DNA of 46,147 nucleotides from Porticoccaceae bacterium (lineage in GTDB: Bacteria; Pseudomonadota; Gammaproteobacteria; Pseudomonadales; Porticoccaceae), in the NCBI GenBank assembly GCA_023228865.1, contig JALOAH010000030.1:1-46147 (forward strand), given 5' to 3'. Position numbers and translations under genes: made by a program. This document shows positions 18,065 to 26,053 of this stretch, piece after piece. Numbering within the stretch: the stretch's first letter is position 1; each line of letters opens with the position of its first letter. Under the pieces are notes generated by a model. That model was not told the origin of the DNA and searched no databases. It worked only from the letters and a program-made list of their open reading frames with translations.

Positions 18065-18111
18065 AAAAACCCCGCCGGATGCCGACAACAGGCATCGCAA
18101 GCGGGGTTTTT
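18065..18111. terminator. Bidirectional intrinsic terminator between the acyl-CoA synthetase and HAD-PlsC genes
   Basis: AAAAACCCCGC (18065-18075) pairs with GCGGGGTTTTT (18101-18111), and an inner stem GATGCC/GGCATC (18078-18083, 18091-18096) fills the loop. A5 and T5 flanks allow termination on either strand. On the minus strand it ends the acyl-CoA synthetase transcript before the storage-lipid operon. Confidence 0.85.
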
Positions 18112-18127
18112 TGTGGCGCAGAACAGC

Positions 18128-19699
18128 TTAGGCGATATTGCGCCCCTTCTCCTGCCAGTAGGGCTCACGCAATTTGCGCTTTAGCACTTTGCCATTGGCA
18201 TTGACAGGAAACGCCTCGACAAAATCCACTGACTTGGGACACTTATAGGAGGCAAGCCGCGCCTTGGCGTAGCCAATGAGTTCGTGCTCGTCGAGGGTTT
18301 CGCCATCCTTGAGAATAACCACGGCCTTGACTTCCTCGCCCCACTTTTCGCTGGGGACACCGATGATCGCCACCTGCTTGATGGATGGATGGAGGGAAAG
18401 ACAGTTTTCCACCTCGGAGCAATAGACATTTTCGCCACCGGTGACGATCATATCCTTGACCCGATCCACCAGATAGAGAAAACCTTCAGCGTCCTGGCGA
18501 GCCATATCGCCGGTTCTATACCAACCGTTTTGGTAAACGTCGGGCCATAGCTCCGGCTTGCGCCAGTAACCATTGTTAATGGCCGGAGTTCTCACCAGCA
18601 GTTCGCCGGATTCACCAGGGGCAACTTCATTGCCCTTGCTGTCGACGATTTTTACATCAATCAATGGCAGTGGCTTGCCACAGGAAGTGAGCCGCTCTTC
18701 ATTGTTGAGATCATGCTCTTCAGGTCGCAGCAGGGTCATCGCGCCGCCGCTCTCGGTAGCGCCGTAAAACTGCATAAATCGGCAGGGCATTTTGTCAAGC
18801 GCCTGCTTGATTACGGCAAGGGAGATGGGAGAGCCTGCATAAACCACTTCGCGCACAGAGCTGAAATCCGTTATTTCACAGTTTGGATGGTTTACCAACA
18901 TCTGGATCATGATAGGAGCAAGCGCTACGATCGTTGGTTTTTTGGCGGTGATTTCCTTCAAGACCAGGGCAGGATCAAACATTTTTACCACAGCGATAGT
19001 GCCGCCGTTATAAAAGGCTTGCAATGTCAGACTGACCCCAAGCAGGTGAAAATTGGGGGCTATAAAAAGAAAAGTATCGTTCTCAGACCAAGTGAAGGCA
19101 GGCTCAAAATGCTCACAGAGACGCATCATAATGATACCGCCTGTGGTCAGCTGAACCCCTTTCGGACGCCCTGTGGTGCCCGAGGTATAGAGAATCCAGG
19201 CGTTCTCATCCAAGGGGCATTCGAGCATAGGGTCGGCCTCACTTTGGCCAGCCAGCCACTGCCGCAACGGATTATTCTCTGGTTTGCCGGGATTAATAAT
19301 CTGGGAGCCAAAATGAAAGTTGCCGACATCCCTGACATGATGCCAACTCCTCTCAAACTCAGCCTCTACAAAAATAAATGAAGGTTCTGCGTCGCCAACA
19401 ATTTCCACCAACTCTTCCGTAGCGAGGCGCCAGTTGAGAGGCACGAATGCCGCCGAAGCCTTGGCAATACCGAACAACGCAATCATATAGTCGTCGGAGT
19501 TTTTGCCACAATAGGCAATGCGGTCGCCTCTCTTCACGCCCCCGGCTATAAGGCCGTTGGCAAACTGATTGGACAGCCTATCCAGTTCCGCCATGGTCAG
19601 GACATTATCTTCAAACAGTATCGCAGGCTTATTTGGAAAACGCCTCGCATTGAAGCGAACAATATCGCCAATATTTCTGATTTCAGGGTACGGCCACAT
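18128..19699 (-). CDS. Acyl-CoA synthetase (AMP-forming)
   Basis: The 523-residue ANL-superfamily enzyme activates a carboxylic acid to its CoA thioester through an acyl-adenylate. Motifs are YTSGTTGRPKG at 171-181 (P-loop-like), YGATE at 312-316, GWYRTGD, the hinge region VDRVKDMIVTGGENV, and the C-terminal catalytic lysine in NANGKVLKRKL. The ATG at 19699 follows AGAGG. It is the last gene of the minus-strand catabolic arm, separated from the upstream dehydrogenase by 284 bp, so it may have its own promoter. A medium-chain, cyclic or aromatic acid ligase are all possible. By context it could activate the alicyclic or branched acid used by the island. Confidence 0.93.
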   Translation of the reverse strand: MWPYPEIRNIGDIVRFNARRFPNKPAILFEDNVLTMAELDRLSNQFANGLIAGGVKRGDRIAYCGKNSDDYMIALFGIAKASAAFVPLNWRLATEELVEIVGDAEPSFIFVEAEFERSWHHVRDVGNFHFGSQIINPGKPENNPLRQWLAGQSEADPMLECPLDENAWILYTSGTTGRPKGVQLTTGGIIMMRLCEHFEPAFTWSENDTFLFIAPNFHLLGVSLTLQAFYNGGTIAVVKMFDPALVLKEITAKKPTIVALAPIMIQMLVNHPNCEITDFSSVREVVYAGSPISLAVIKQALDKMPCRFMQFYGATESGGAMTLLRPEEHDLNNEERLTSCGKPLPLIDVKIVDSKGNEVAPGESGELLVRTPAINNGYWRKPELWPDVYQNGWYRTGDMARQDAEGFLYLVDRVKDMIVTGGENVYCSEVENCLSLHPSIKQVAIIGVPSEKWGEEVKAVVILKDGETLDEHELIGYAKARLASYKCPKSVDFVEAFPVNANGKVLKRKLREPYWQEKGRNIA

Positions 19700-19983
19700 A
19701 CTAACCTCTTATATTTCACTATTTGATTCTTTTACTTGCTGATACCGAAAAGACAAAACAATGCAAAAACAGCACTATTATGCTGGTGGCTTTTGGCAGG
19801 CCGTCATGGTTTCGCAACATGACAAGATAGCGACTTATGAAATAGTTCCTTGAAAAACAAGTCGTTTTTAACAAAATCAGCAAAGATTCAAGGGTATATC
19901 AACTTCTTCTGGCAGTAAAGCAAAACCGGCCTTACTGCCAGGAAGCCAAGAAAAACAGCTTGTCAGTTTATAGCGAGGACTCT
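19700..19983. other. Intergenic region with perfect hairpin upstream of the acyl-CoA synthetase
   Basis: These 284 bp hold no gene. A perfect 10-bp inverted repeat, CTGGCAGTAA (19909-19918) and TTACTGCCAG (19932-19941), encloses a 13-nt loop. There is no T-run on either side, so it is not an ordinary terminator. Similar arms recur at 28820-28850. No clear sigma70 promoter was found for the synthetase gene. Confidence 0.5.
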
Positions 19984-21138
19984 CTATTTCTTGTACGGTT
20001 TGAACATATCTTTGGCGATAATGGTCTTCATGATCTCAATGGAGCCGCCGGCAATTTTGACGATGCGGGCATCGGCATAGGCGCGGCAAATGGGATATTC
20101 CCACATATAGCCCCAGCCGCCAAAGAGCTGCAGACATTCATCCACCGCCTTGCAATGGAGGTTACTCAACTGCATTTTGGCAATGGCGGCATCCACGGGA
20201 TCGAGCTTGCCCTGCATAAACAGCTCAATACATTTATCGGTGTAAACCCGTCCCAGCACTGCTTCCGCCTTGAGCTCCGCCAGTTTGAACTGGGTATTTT
20301 GGAAATCGGCAATGGTCTGGCCAAAGGCTTCCCGCTGACTGGTGTATTCCAGGGTCCATTCGATAACGGTCTCGGTAACCGTGGCGCTGCGAATCGCCTG
20401 GGCGAGGCGCTCCTGAGCCAGCTTTTGCATCATCAGCTTGAAGCCCTGACCTTCCTGACCGAGCATGTTGGCGGCGGGAACGCGCACGTCCTCAAAAAAG
20501 AGCTCGGAAGTGTCCTGGGCTTTCATGCCCAACTTATCCAGGTTGGTGCCGCGCTTGAAACCTTCCATGCCGCCTTCAACGATGAACAGGGTAACGCCTT
20601 TGGCGCCGGCATCAGCGTCGGTTTTGGTGGCGAGAACGAGCACGTCGCACAGCTGGCCGTTGGAGATAAACACTTTCTGGCCATTGATGATGTAGTCATC
20701 GCCGTCCCTGACCGCCTTGGTGCGAATCGCCTTGAGGTCGCTGCCCGCATGGGGTTCAGTCATCCCCAGGGATCCAATCCACTCGCCACTGACCATTTTC
20801 GGCAGAAATTTCTTTTTCTGCTCTTCGGTGCCGAAGGTATTGATATAGGTGGCCACCAGATCGGTGTGAATCAGAAAGCCGGGGCCGGAAAAGCCGGAGC
20901 GGAACAATTCTTCAAAGACAATGACATCGTAGAGATAGTCGGCGCCAACGCCGCCGTATTCTTCAGGAATGGTGCAGCAGAGAATGCCAGCTTCACCGGC
21001 CTTGAGCCACAGTTCCTTGGGGACGATACCGTCTTTTTCCCACTGGGCGTGGTAGGGCGCAATCTCACGATCGATAAACTTTCTGACGGAGTCACGGAAC
21101 ATCTCGTGATCGGAATTAAAGAGGGTACGTTCAATCAT
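19984..21138 (-). CDS. Acyl-CoA dehydrogenase, long-chain (LCAD)-like
   Basis: A 384-residue FAD enzyme that introduces the alpha-beta double bond into an acyl-CoA and passes electrons to ETF. The ATG at 21138 (MIERTLF) is preferred because AGGTG lies seven bases upstream; a GTG three codons earlier is the alternative. Motifs (numbered from that GTG): GMTEPHAGSD (128-137), the QREAFG region (271-276) and LFGGWGYMWEYPI near the C-terminus, which closely resembles mammalian LCAD. The canonical EGTNE position reads GGSIE. Glu263 in IEWTLEYTSQR falls where LCAD-type enzymes carry their catalytic base. It lies downstream of the CoA-transferase gene and upstream of the acyl-CoA synthetase. Confidence 0.93.
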   Translation of the reverse strand: MIERTLFNSDHEMFRDSVRKFIDREIAPYHAQWEKDGIVPKELWLKAGEAGILCCTIPEEYGGVGADYLYDVIVFEELFRSGFSGPGFLIHTDLVATYINTFGTEEQKKKFLPKMVSGEWIGSLGMTEPHAGSDLKAIRTKAVRDGDDYIINGQKVFISNGQLCDVLVLATKTDADAGAKGVTLFIVEGGMEGFKRGTNLDKLGMKAQDTSELFFEDVRVPAANMLGQEGQGFKLMMQKLAQERLAQAIRSATVTETVIEWTLEYTSQREAFGQTIADFQNTQFKLAELKAEAVLGRVYTDKCIELFMQGKLDPVDAAIAKMQLSNLHCKAVDECLQLFGGWGYMWEYPICRAYADARIVKIAGGSIEIMKTIIAKDMFKPYKK

Positions 21139-21223
21139 AACAGGCACCTAATCTATTGAAAGAAATGAAAAATCACTGCCCGACAAGCACAGACAGCAGA
21201 TGTACAAAAAATAACCGCAATAC

Positions 21224-22459
21224 CTATACCAGCCCGCGGGATTGCTCTTCAAGAGTTTCCCGATGCTGGGGTGCGGCAATCGCAATCATGGCGCGAATCC
21301 GCTGCTTCAACGATTTGCCACGGAGTTCTGCCGCGCCGTACTCGGTGACGACAACATCGGCATCAATGGCGCTGACGGAGGGCATGCTGCCAGTGAGCGA
21401 GGGTACAATTTTTGACAGTGCATCCTTGCCCGCCGTGGCCGGCAACACAATGATGGAGCGCCCGCCTTTACTGCTCAATGCACCATTGACAAACTCAGGC
21501 AGCCCCCCTGGACCGGAAAGATGGCCGCGGGACGTCACCGACGAATTGACCTGGCCAAAAAGGTCGACTTCGAGGGCGCCATTTACCGTGACCAGATTCG
21601 GCGTTTGCGCCAGGGTCTGGAGGTCGTGGGTCACCGAAACCGGCTGAAACTGGAAGCGCTCGTTGCGATCAAGGGCGCGGTAAAAATTGGCGGTGCCAAG
21701 ACCGACACCGACGATGGCAGGCTGATTCGCGGCCATGGCGCCGCTGGTTTCAAGAGCCAGCATCGACTCGTCAAGCAACCCGGAAATAACGCGAAGATCG
21801 CGACGATCCGCCAGCTGGGTCACCACAGAAGACGGCACCTTGCCCAGACCCAGCTGCAATGTGGCACCATCGCCAATATAAGCGGCGACGGTTTTTGCCA
21901 TGGCGGTAGAGGTTTCATCAGGCGTTTGCGAAGGCACATCGATAAGGGGCTGATCAAGGCAGAACAGGGCATCCAGATCGTCAACATGGATACCGGAACA
22001 GCCCATTGTGTAGGGCATCTGCCGATTGATAACGCCAATCTTCACCCGTGCCTGCGGCAATACCAGCGGCGCATAATCGGCACAGACACCATAACTGCAG
22101 ACCCCGTTTGCATCGGGCTCGCTGAGCATCACCACGGCGATATCGACGGCCTGGCGCTGGTAGAAGGCGAGAATATCCCGATAGCGCCACGGACAGTATT
22201 CCACCCGCCCCCGCGCCGCGGCCAGCTGCGGGGTCATAAAGAAGGTCTGGCAGGCGACGTTGTCACCGAGACGGGTGTAGTCGTGCCGGTTAATGCCGGG
22301 CAGAAAAATGCCACTGATGGTCAGCGGCGATGTTCTGTCCCTGAAAACAGCCAGCTGTTCAAAGCCAGGAATTTCAGCGGCGCAGCCCGAGACATAGAGC
22401 GTCTCTCCGCTGGCGAAGAATGGTTCAAGTTCCGACAGTGAGGACGCTTTGTAGGTCAT
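21224..22459 (-). CDS. Acetyl-CoA hydrolase/CoA-transferase family protein
   Basis: The 411-residue product belongs to the acetyl-CoA hydrolase/4-hydroxybutyrate CoA-transferase family. It has the SGCAAEIP segment, SEPDANGVCSYG (113-124), the GDGATLQLGLGKVP segment (197-209), and the active-site glutamate at Glu297 in NGALEVDLFGQVNSS. A C-terminal VVTEYGAAELRGKS completes the family pattern. It moves CoA between acids or hydrolyses an acyl-CoA. Its start overlaps the crotonase stop by four bases. In this island it could activate the substrate acid without ATP or recycle CoA from a dicarboxylyl-CoA product; the sequence does not decide between these. Confidence 0.88.
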   Translation of the reverse strand: MTYKASSLSELEPFFASGETLYVSGCAAEIPGFEQLAVFRDRTSPLTISGIFLPGINRHDYTRLGDNVACQTFFMTPQLAAARGRVEYCPWRYRDILAFYQRQAVDIAVVMLSEPDANGVCSYGVCADYAPLVLPQARVKIGVINRQMPYTMGCSGIHVDDLDALFCLDQPLIDVPSQTPDETSTAMAKTVAAYIGDGATLQLGLGKVPSSVVTQLADRRDLRVISGLLDESMLALETSGAMAANQPAIVGVGLGTANFYRALDRNERFQFQPVSVTHDLQTLAQTPNLVTVNGALEVDLFGQVNSSVTSRGHLSGPGGLPEFVNGALSSKGGRSIIVLPATAGKDALSKIVPSLTGSMPSVSAIDADVVVTEYGAAELRGKSLKQRIRAMIAIAAPQHRETLEEQSRGLV

Positions 22460-24147
22460 AGGTGGCCGTGACTTGCTGCGGTGACATTGTAGCTGGCCTT
22501 GATTTTCAGTTCGTGATCTATCTCCGCCAGCGCTGCGGACAATTCCGGAAAGGAGCCATAGGCAGACAGCTCATTGCGCTGGTGCATTGCCAGATACGCG
22601 ATGGGACCGCCCGTCCACTTCGGCCAGGCAGCGCCCAGCACCGCGAGCACATCCATCTCTTCATAGCGGCCAGCGCAGTGTTTCCAGATATGAATGGCGC
22701 TTGTGCCAAGCAAATTGAGGCCGACAATCCGATCCTGAGCCGAGACCTCGCCAGCGGCGGGGCTGCCGCCCGCTGCGCCGAAGAGACTATCGGCATCCAC
22801 CGCCTTCGCCGCCCTGGCAATCTCATCCTGGGATTTGCCACTGCTGGCGACAGCCTGGCGCACCGCCGCCAGAATCAGATTAAGGCCACCCTCGGCAGTA
22901 ATTGCCCACACGGGAATTTTGCCCATGGCCATGGCCAGATCCAATGAACAGGCGCTGAGGGCTTCAGGGGCAAGAACCTCGACGGCTTCCGCCGCTTTCA
23001 GGGAACCCAGAAAGGTAATGGTGGCGACGCCCCTGGAAGCCTTGTCACCAGCGGCCGCGTTACAGAGTTCGATAGCATCTTCACCACTGGCTTTACCTGC
23101 GTCTGTGACCACCACAGCAGCGTCGTCATCGACAACCACCTTGGCCTTGCGGGCAACGGACTTGGGCATTTCCACAGCGGATTGCCAGGCGAGGGATTCG
23201 AGCCTCGCCGCATTGGGTGCAATGTAGTTGTTCGTCCATTTTGGCGCGGCAGTTTTGTTGAGGAAACAGGTGACCACCATATTGGCAACCACAGGATCGC
23301 TCATCAAATCGACAAAAATATCCCACTCCACATCAAAGCCCGCATCTATAGGCAGAAGCGCACCTTTGCCAACGCAATCCATAATTGCCTTCACCGCCGG
23401 GTAGAGGTCGTGCTGACGCCCCGTCCAGCCGCCGACGTCGAGACAGAAATCTTCCCAGCCGTCGCTGTTGAGCAGCGCCTGATCTTGAACGCTAAGTTGC
23501 CACTCGGGCTTGTCCCAGCGCGCCCGAGGCTCAATGGCTTTGACCAGTTCAACGGCTTGCTCCACCAGATCGGCCTCGGCGGCAATCTTGTCCACCAGGC
23601 CATGCTCAAGGGCAAACTGCGGTGTCACGGGGGCGCCGTCGAGGAGCATTTTCATGGCGGGGGCAACACCGATATAGCGCGGCAGACGCTGGGTGCCACC
23701 GGCACCTGGAAGCAGCGCGAGGACAATTTCCGGCAAGCCGAGAATGGGTGCCGGAACATCGACACAGACACGGCCATGGCAGGACATCGCCAGCTCGAGA
23801 CCGCCCCCCAGAGCCAGCCCGTTGACAGCGGCGACGATGGGAATTGGGGATTTCTCGATGGTGCGAAACAGCTTGCCGAGGCGACTGAAGCGGTCGCGCA
23901 TGGTTTGCCATTCTGCGCCAAAGCGCATATTGGCAAAGTCCTTGATCATGACCAAATCGGCACCGGCGACAAAGGTACTCTTGCCGGAGCGCAGCACCAA
24001 CCCCTTGAGTTCAGCGGAGGCGCGCTTAACCACAGCCTCCAGATCATCCATCATGTGCTCGGAAAAGACATTCAAAGGTCTGCCCGGCATATTCAGGGTG
24101 GCGATACCAATACCGTCCTCACGAACTTCCAGTGTGATATTTTTCAT
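22456..24147 (-). CDS. Long enoyl-CoA hydratase with degenerate FadB/FadJ-like C-terminal half
   Basis: The 563-residue product starts with a crotonase domain (1 to about 260). It has AGADL (61-65), the oxyanion segment ALGGGLELA with Glu118, and LPEIVLALLPGAGGTQRLPR with Glu140, so both catalytic glutamates of FadB-type hydratases are present. The remaining ~300 residues lack the Rossmann GxGxxG of 3-hydroxyacyl-CoA dehydrogenase. Near the end, WPKWTGGPIAYL resembles the last helical domain of FadB/FadJ (FPxxxGGP). It therefore looks like a multifunctional beta-oxidation protein whose dehydrogenase part has been lost or rebuilt. It overlaps the CoA-transferase gene by four bases and follows the BadI-like gene by 13 bp. 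Confidence 0.85.
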   Translation of the reverse strand: MKNITLEVREDGIGIATLNMPGRPLNVFSEHMMDDLEAVVKRASAELKGLVLRSGKSTFVAGADLVMIKDFANMRFGAEWQTMRDRFSRLGKLFRTIEKSPIPIVAAVNGLALGGGLELAMSCHGRVCVDVPAPILGLPEIVLALLPGAGGTQRLPRYIGVAPAMKMLLDGAPVTPQFALEHGLVDKIAAEADLVEQAVELVKAIEPRARWDKPEWQLSVQDQALLNSDGWEDFCLDVGGWTGRQHDLYPAVKAIMDCVGKGALLPIDAGFDVEWDIFVDLMSDPVVANMVVTCFLNKTAAPKWTNNYIAPNAARLESLAWQSAVEMPKSVARKAKVVVDDDAAVVVTDAGKASGEDAIELCNAAAGDKASRGVATITFLGSLKAAEAVEVLAPEALSACSLDLAMAMGKIPVWAITAEGGLNLILAAVRQAVASSGKSQDEIARAAKAVDADSLFGAAGGSPAAGEVSAQDRIVGLNLLGTSAIHIWKHCAGRYEEMDVLAVLGAAWPKWTGGPIAYLAMHQRNELSAYGSFPELSAALAEIDHELKIKASYNVTAASHGHL

Positions 24148-24160
24148 TTCGACTTACTGC

Positions 24161-24955
24161 CTATTTGGCAAATTTGCGGAAATCGGGTTTACGCTTTTCG
24201 TTAAAGGCGTTAACACCTTCTTTAGACTCTTCAGTGTCGTAGTACAGCTTGACCGCCTGGAGGGCAAAACCGCTGAGGCCGCGAATCGATTCGGAGTCGG
24301 CATTGAAGGAGCGCTTGGCCAGAGCCAGGGCGGTGGGGCTGTGTTGCTTGATGGTTTGACACCAGCTGGTGACCTCGGCTTCGAGCTGACCGGCGGGAAC
24401 AACCTTGTTGACCAGCCCCATATCCGCCATTTCCTGAGCGGTATAGCGCTTGCACAGATACCAAATTTCGCGGGCTTTCTTTTCGCCGACGATGCGCGCC
24501 AGATAGGCGGTGCCCCAGCCTGCGTCCACAGAACCCACTTTGGGGCCAACCTGACCCATTTGCGCTGTATCAGCGGCAATGGTGAGATCGCAGAGGGTTG
24601 CCAGCACGTGCCCCCCACCAATGGCATAGCCATTGACTGCGGCAATCACAGGCTTGGGAATATCACGAATGGCAGATTGCAGCTCATCGATAGGCAGACC
24701 CACAACACCGCGACCGTCGTAATCGCCTTCGTGGCTGGACTGATCGCCACCGGTGCAAAATGCCTTGTCGCCACTGCCGGTGAGCACCACGCAGGCAACA
24801 GTTTTGTCGCTGGCGGCGGTCAGGAAGGCGTGGATCAGCTCTTCAATGGTCTGGCCGCGAAAGGCGTTATACACTTTGGGGCGATTAATAATGATCCAGG
24901 CAGCGCCGTCGCGGTTTTCGTAGATAATGTCTTGGTAGGGGAGAGTAACGTTCAT
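24161..24955 (-). CDS. badI: BadI-like 2-ketocyclohexanecarboxyl-CoA hydrolase (ring-opening crotonase)
   Basis: The 264-residue crotonase is of the BadI/MenB type. It shows FCTGGDQSSHEGDYDGRG (67-83), GYAIGGGHVLAT (109-120), GQVGPKVGSVDAGWGTAYLAR (134-154) and KKAREIWYLCKRY (159-171). The combination of CTGGDQS, the YDGRG segment and GLPIDEL is closer to Rhodopseudomonas BadI than to MenB, as far as I can judge from memory. BadI hydrolytically cleaves a cyclic beta-keto-acyl-CoA to a dicarboxylyl-CoA (pimeloyl-CoA from the C7 ring). A MenB role is less likely: no menaquinone genes are nearby, while a BadH-like dehydrogenase is the adjacent upstream gene. Confidence 0.8.
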   Translation of the reverse strand: MNVTLPYQDIIYENRDGAAWIIINRPKVYNAFRGQTIEELIHAFLTAASDKTVACVVLTGSGDKAFCTGGDQSSHEGDYDGRGVVGLPIDELQSAIRDIPKPVIAAVNGYAIGGGHVLATLCDLTIAADTAQMGQVGPKVGSVDAGWGTAYLARIVGEKKAREIWYLCKRYTAQEMADMGLVNKVVPAGQLEAEVTSWCQTIKQHSPTALALAKRSFNADSESIRGLSGFALQAVKLYYDTEESKEGVNAFNEKRKPDFRKFAK

Positions 24956-25056
24956 AATGTCTTCTCGAATTCAGGTTAATGATTGAAGTTGACTGCCCGC
25001 CCCATGCAACCTCGACGGGCTTGAAACCGAGGGGGCTTGACACCCCCCGCCGCAGT
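24956..25056 (-). other. 101-bp gap between the BadH-like and BadI-like genes
   Basis: A short G/C hairpin (CCCCC/GGGGG arms around 25031-25049) follows the dehydrogenase stop, with no T-run. It may protect the 3' end of the upstream message or weaken read-through. No start signal other than the badI-like ribosome binding region was seen. Confidence 0.3.
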
Positions 25057-25812
25057 TTAAACCATCGTCAAGCCACCAGACACGGAAATGGTCTGGCCGG
25101 TGATGTAGCTGGCGTCATCACTGCCAAAAAACGCGACAATACCAGGGTAGTCCACTGGTTGACCCATGCGGCGCAGGGGAATACCGCGCGCCATGGAATC
25201 CTTCCACTTCTCCGCTTCCTCACCACCGCCGACAACCGCCGCCATGGCCGGAGTGTCAGTGGGGCCCGGGCAAATACAGTTGACGAGAACATTTTTACGC
25301 GACAGCTCCCGCGCCATGGACTTGGTGAAGGCAATGGTACCGCCCTTGCAAGCAGAGTACACCGCTTCGTTGCTGGTGCCGACACGACCGGCATCGGAGG
25401 CGATATTGATAACCCGGCCTTCGCCGCGCTCGGCCATTCTCTTGCAGACCACAGAATGCATGTAGATGGGACCGTAGAGATTGAGATTGATGATTTTTTG
25501 CCACAGATCCGGCCCCTGGGTCAAAAATGGCGAGGGCGCGTCCCAACCGGCACAGTTGACCAGCATCCACACCGGCCCGAGGCTGCTTTCTACCGCGCTT
25601 ACGGAGGCTTCAATACTGTCCATGCTGGTGATGTCAGTTTTGAAAACAGCAACTTCACCCTTGGCGGCGGCAACCACTTTTTCACCGGCTTCCTGGTTGA
25701 TATCAAAAAGCGCTACCTTGCAGCCTTCTTCAGCGAGACGCAGCACGATGGCTTCGCCGATACCACTTGCGCCACCAGTAACAATTGCAACTTTTCCTTT
25801 TAAACCTTTCAT
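25057..25812 (-). CDS. badH: BadH-like 2-hydroxycyclohexanecarboxyl-CoA dehydrogenase (SDR)
   Basis: The 251-residue classical SDR has TGGASGIG at 12-19, Asp37 (FDIN, indicating NAD preference), NCAG at 86-89 in place of NNAG, Ser139, Tyr152 and Lys156. The stretches LVNCAGWDAPSPF, MAERGEGRVINIASDAGRVG, EAVYSACKGG and VNCICPGPTDTPAM, and the ending SVSGGLTMV, follow BadH of Rhodopseudomonas palustris closely, as recalled. BadH oxidises 2-hydroxycyclohexanecarboxyl-CoA to the 2-keto compound that BadI opens. It is the first gene of the minus-strand arm and lies back to back with the HMGCS-DUF35 gene, so the two arms are divergently transcribed. Confidence 0.82.
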   Translation of the reverse strand: MKGLKGKVAIVTGGASGIGEAIVLRLAEEGCKVALFDINQEAGEKVVAAAKGEVAVFKTDITSMDSIEASVSAVESSLGPVWMLVNCAGWDAPSPFLTQGPDLWQKIINLNLYGPIYMHSVVCKRMAERGEGRVINIASDAGRVGTSNEAVYSACKGGTIAFTKSMARELSRKNVLVNCICPGPTDTPAMAAVVGGGEEAEKWKDSMARGIPLRRMGQPVDYPGIVAFFGSDDASYITGQTISVSGGLTMV

Positions 25813-26053
25813 AACCGACTCTTCACCTCTATGTTTACAAGGACTGGTTCAGCCCTACTGCCAACGTAAAGCAACAGTATCTGAAATAATAAAAATGATC
25901 AGATTCAACCCGTTACCATCAATTCTGTCGGCAAGCCGCTGTCAGACAGCAAGCTTACCATCGCCCCCAATGATACATATTTTAGTTTGCTTATGTAAAG
26001 TTAATTGTGTTATTTTGTCGCCTTCTCAGGGCAGTTTGGGCGGAGCAAATCCA
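25813..26053. promoter_or_regulatory. Divergent control region of the catabolic island
   Basis: This 241-bp AT-rich interval must hold promoters for both arms. It contains a perfect 13-nt palindrome, GCTGTC-A-GACAGC (25938-25950), and a looser dyad ATCTGA/TCAGAT (25879-25884, 25899-25904). TTGCTT followed by AT-rich sequence near 26000 is a weak plus-strand promoter candidate. No regulator gene is adjacent. The palindrome is the best candidate for a shared operator. Confidence 0.45.

Noticed and set aside
19960..21159. Plus-strand frame (399 codons) opposite the LCAD-like gene
   Set aside because: Antisense to a well-supported acyl-CoA dehydrogenase; no family features.
24161..24955. 1,4-dihydroxy-2-naphthoyl-CoA synthase (MenB)
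   Set aside because: MenB is the nearest paralogue and shares many motifs, but the CTGGDQS/YDGRG/GLP pattern and the adjacent BadH-like gene fit BadI better, and no men genes are present.
25481..26053. Extension of the HMGCS-like frame upstream of 26054
   Set aside because: The open frame continues, but it runs through the divergent promoter region and over the BadH-like gene. The GTG at 26054 has a good ribosome binding site and begins the conserved fold.
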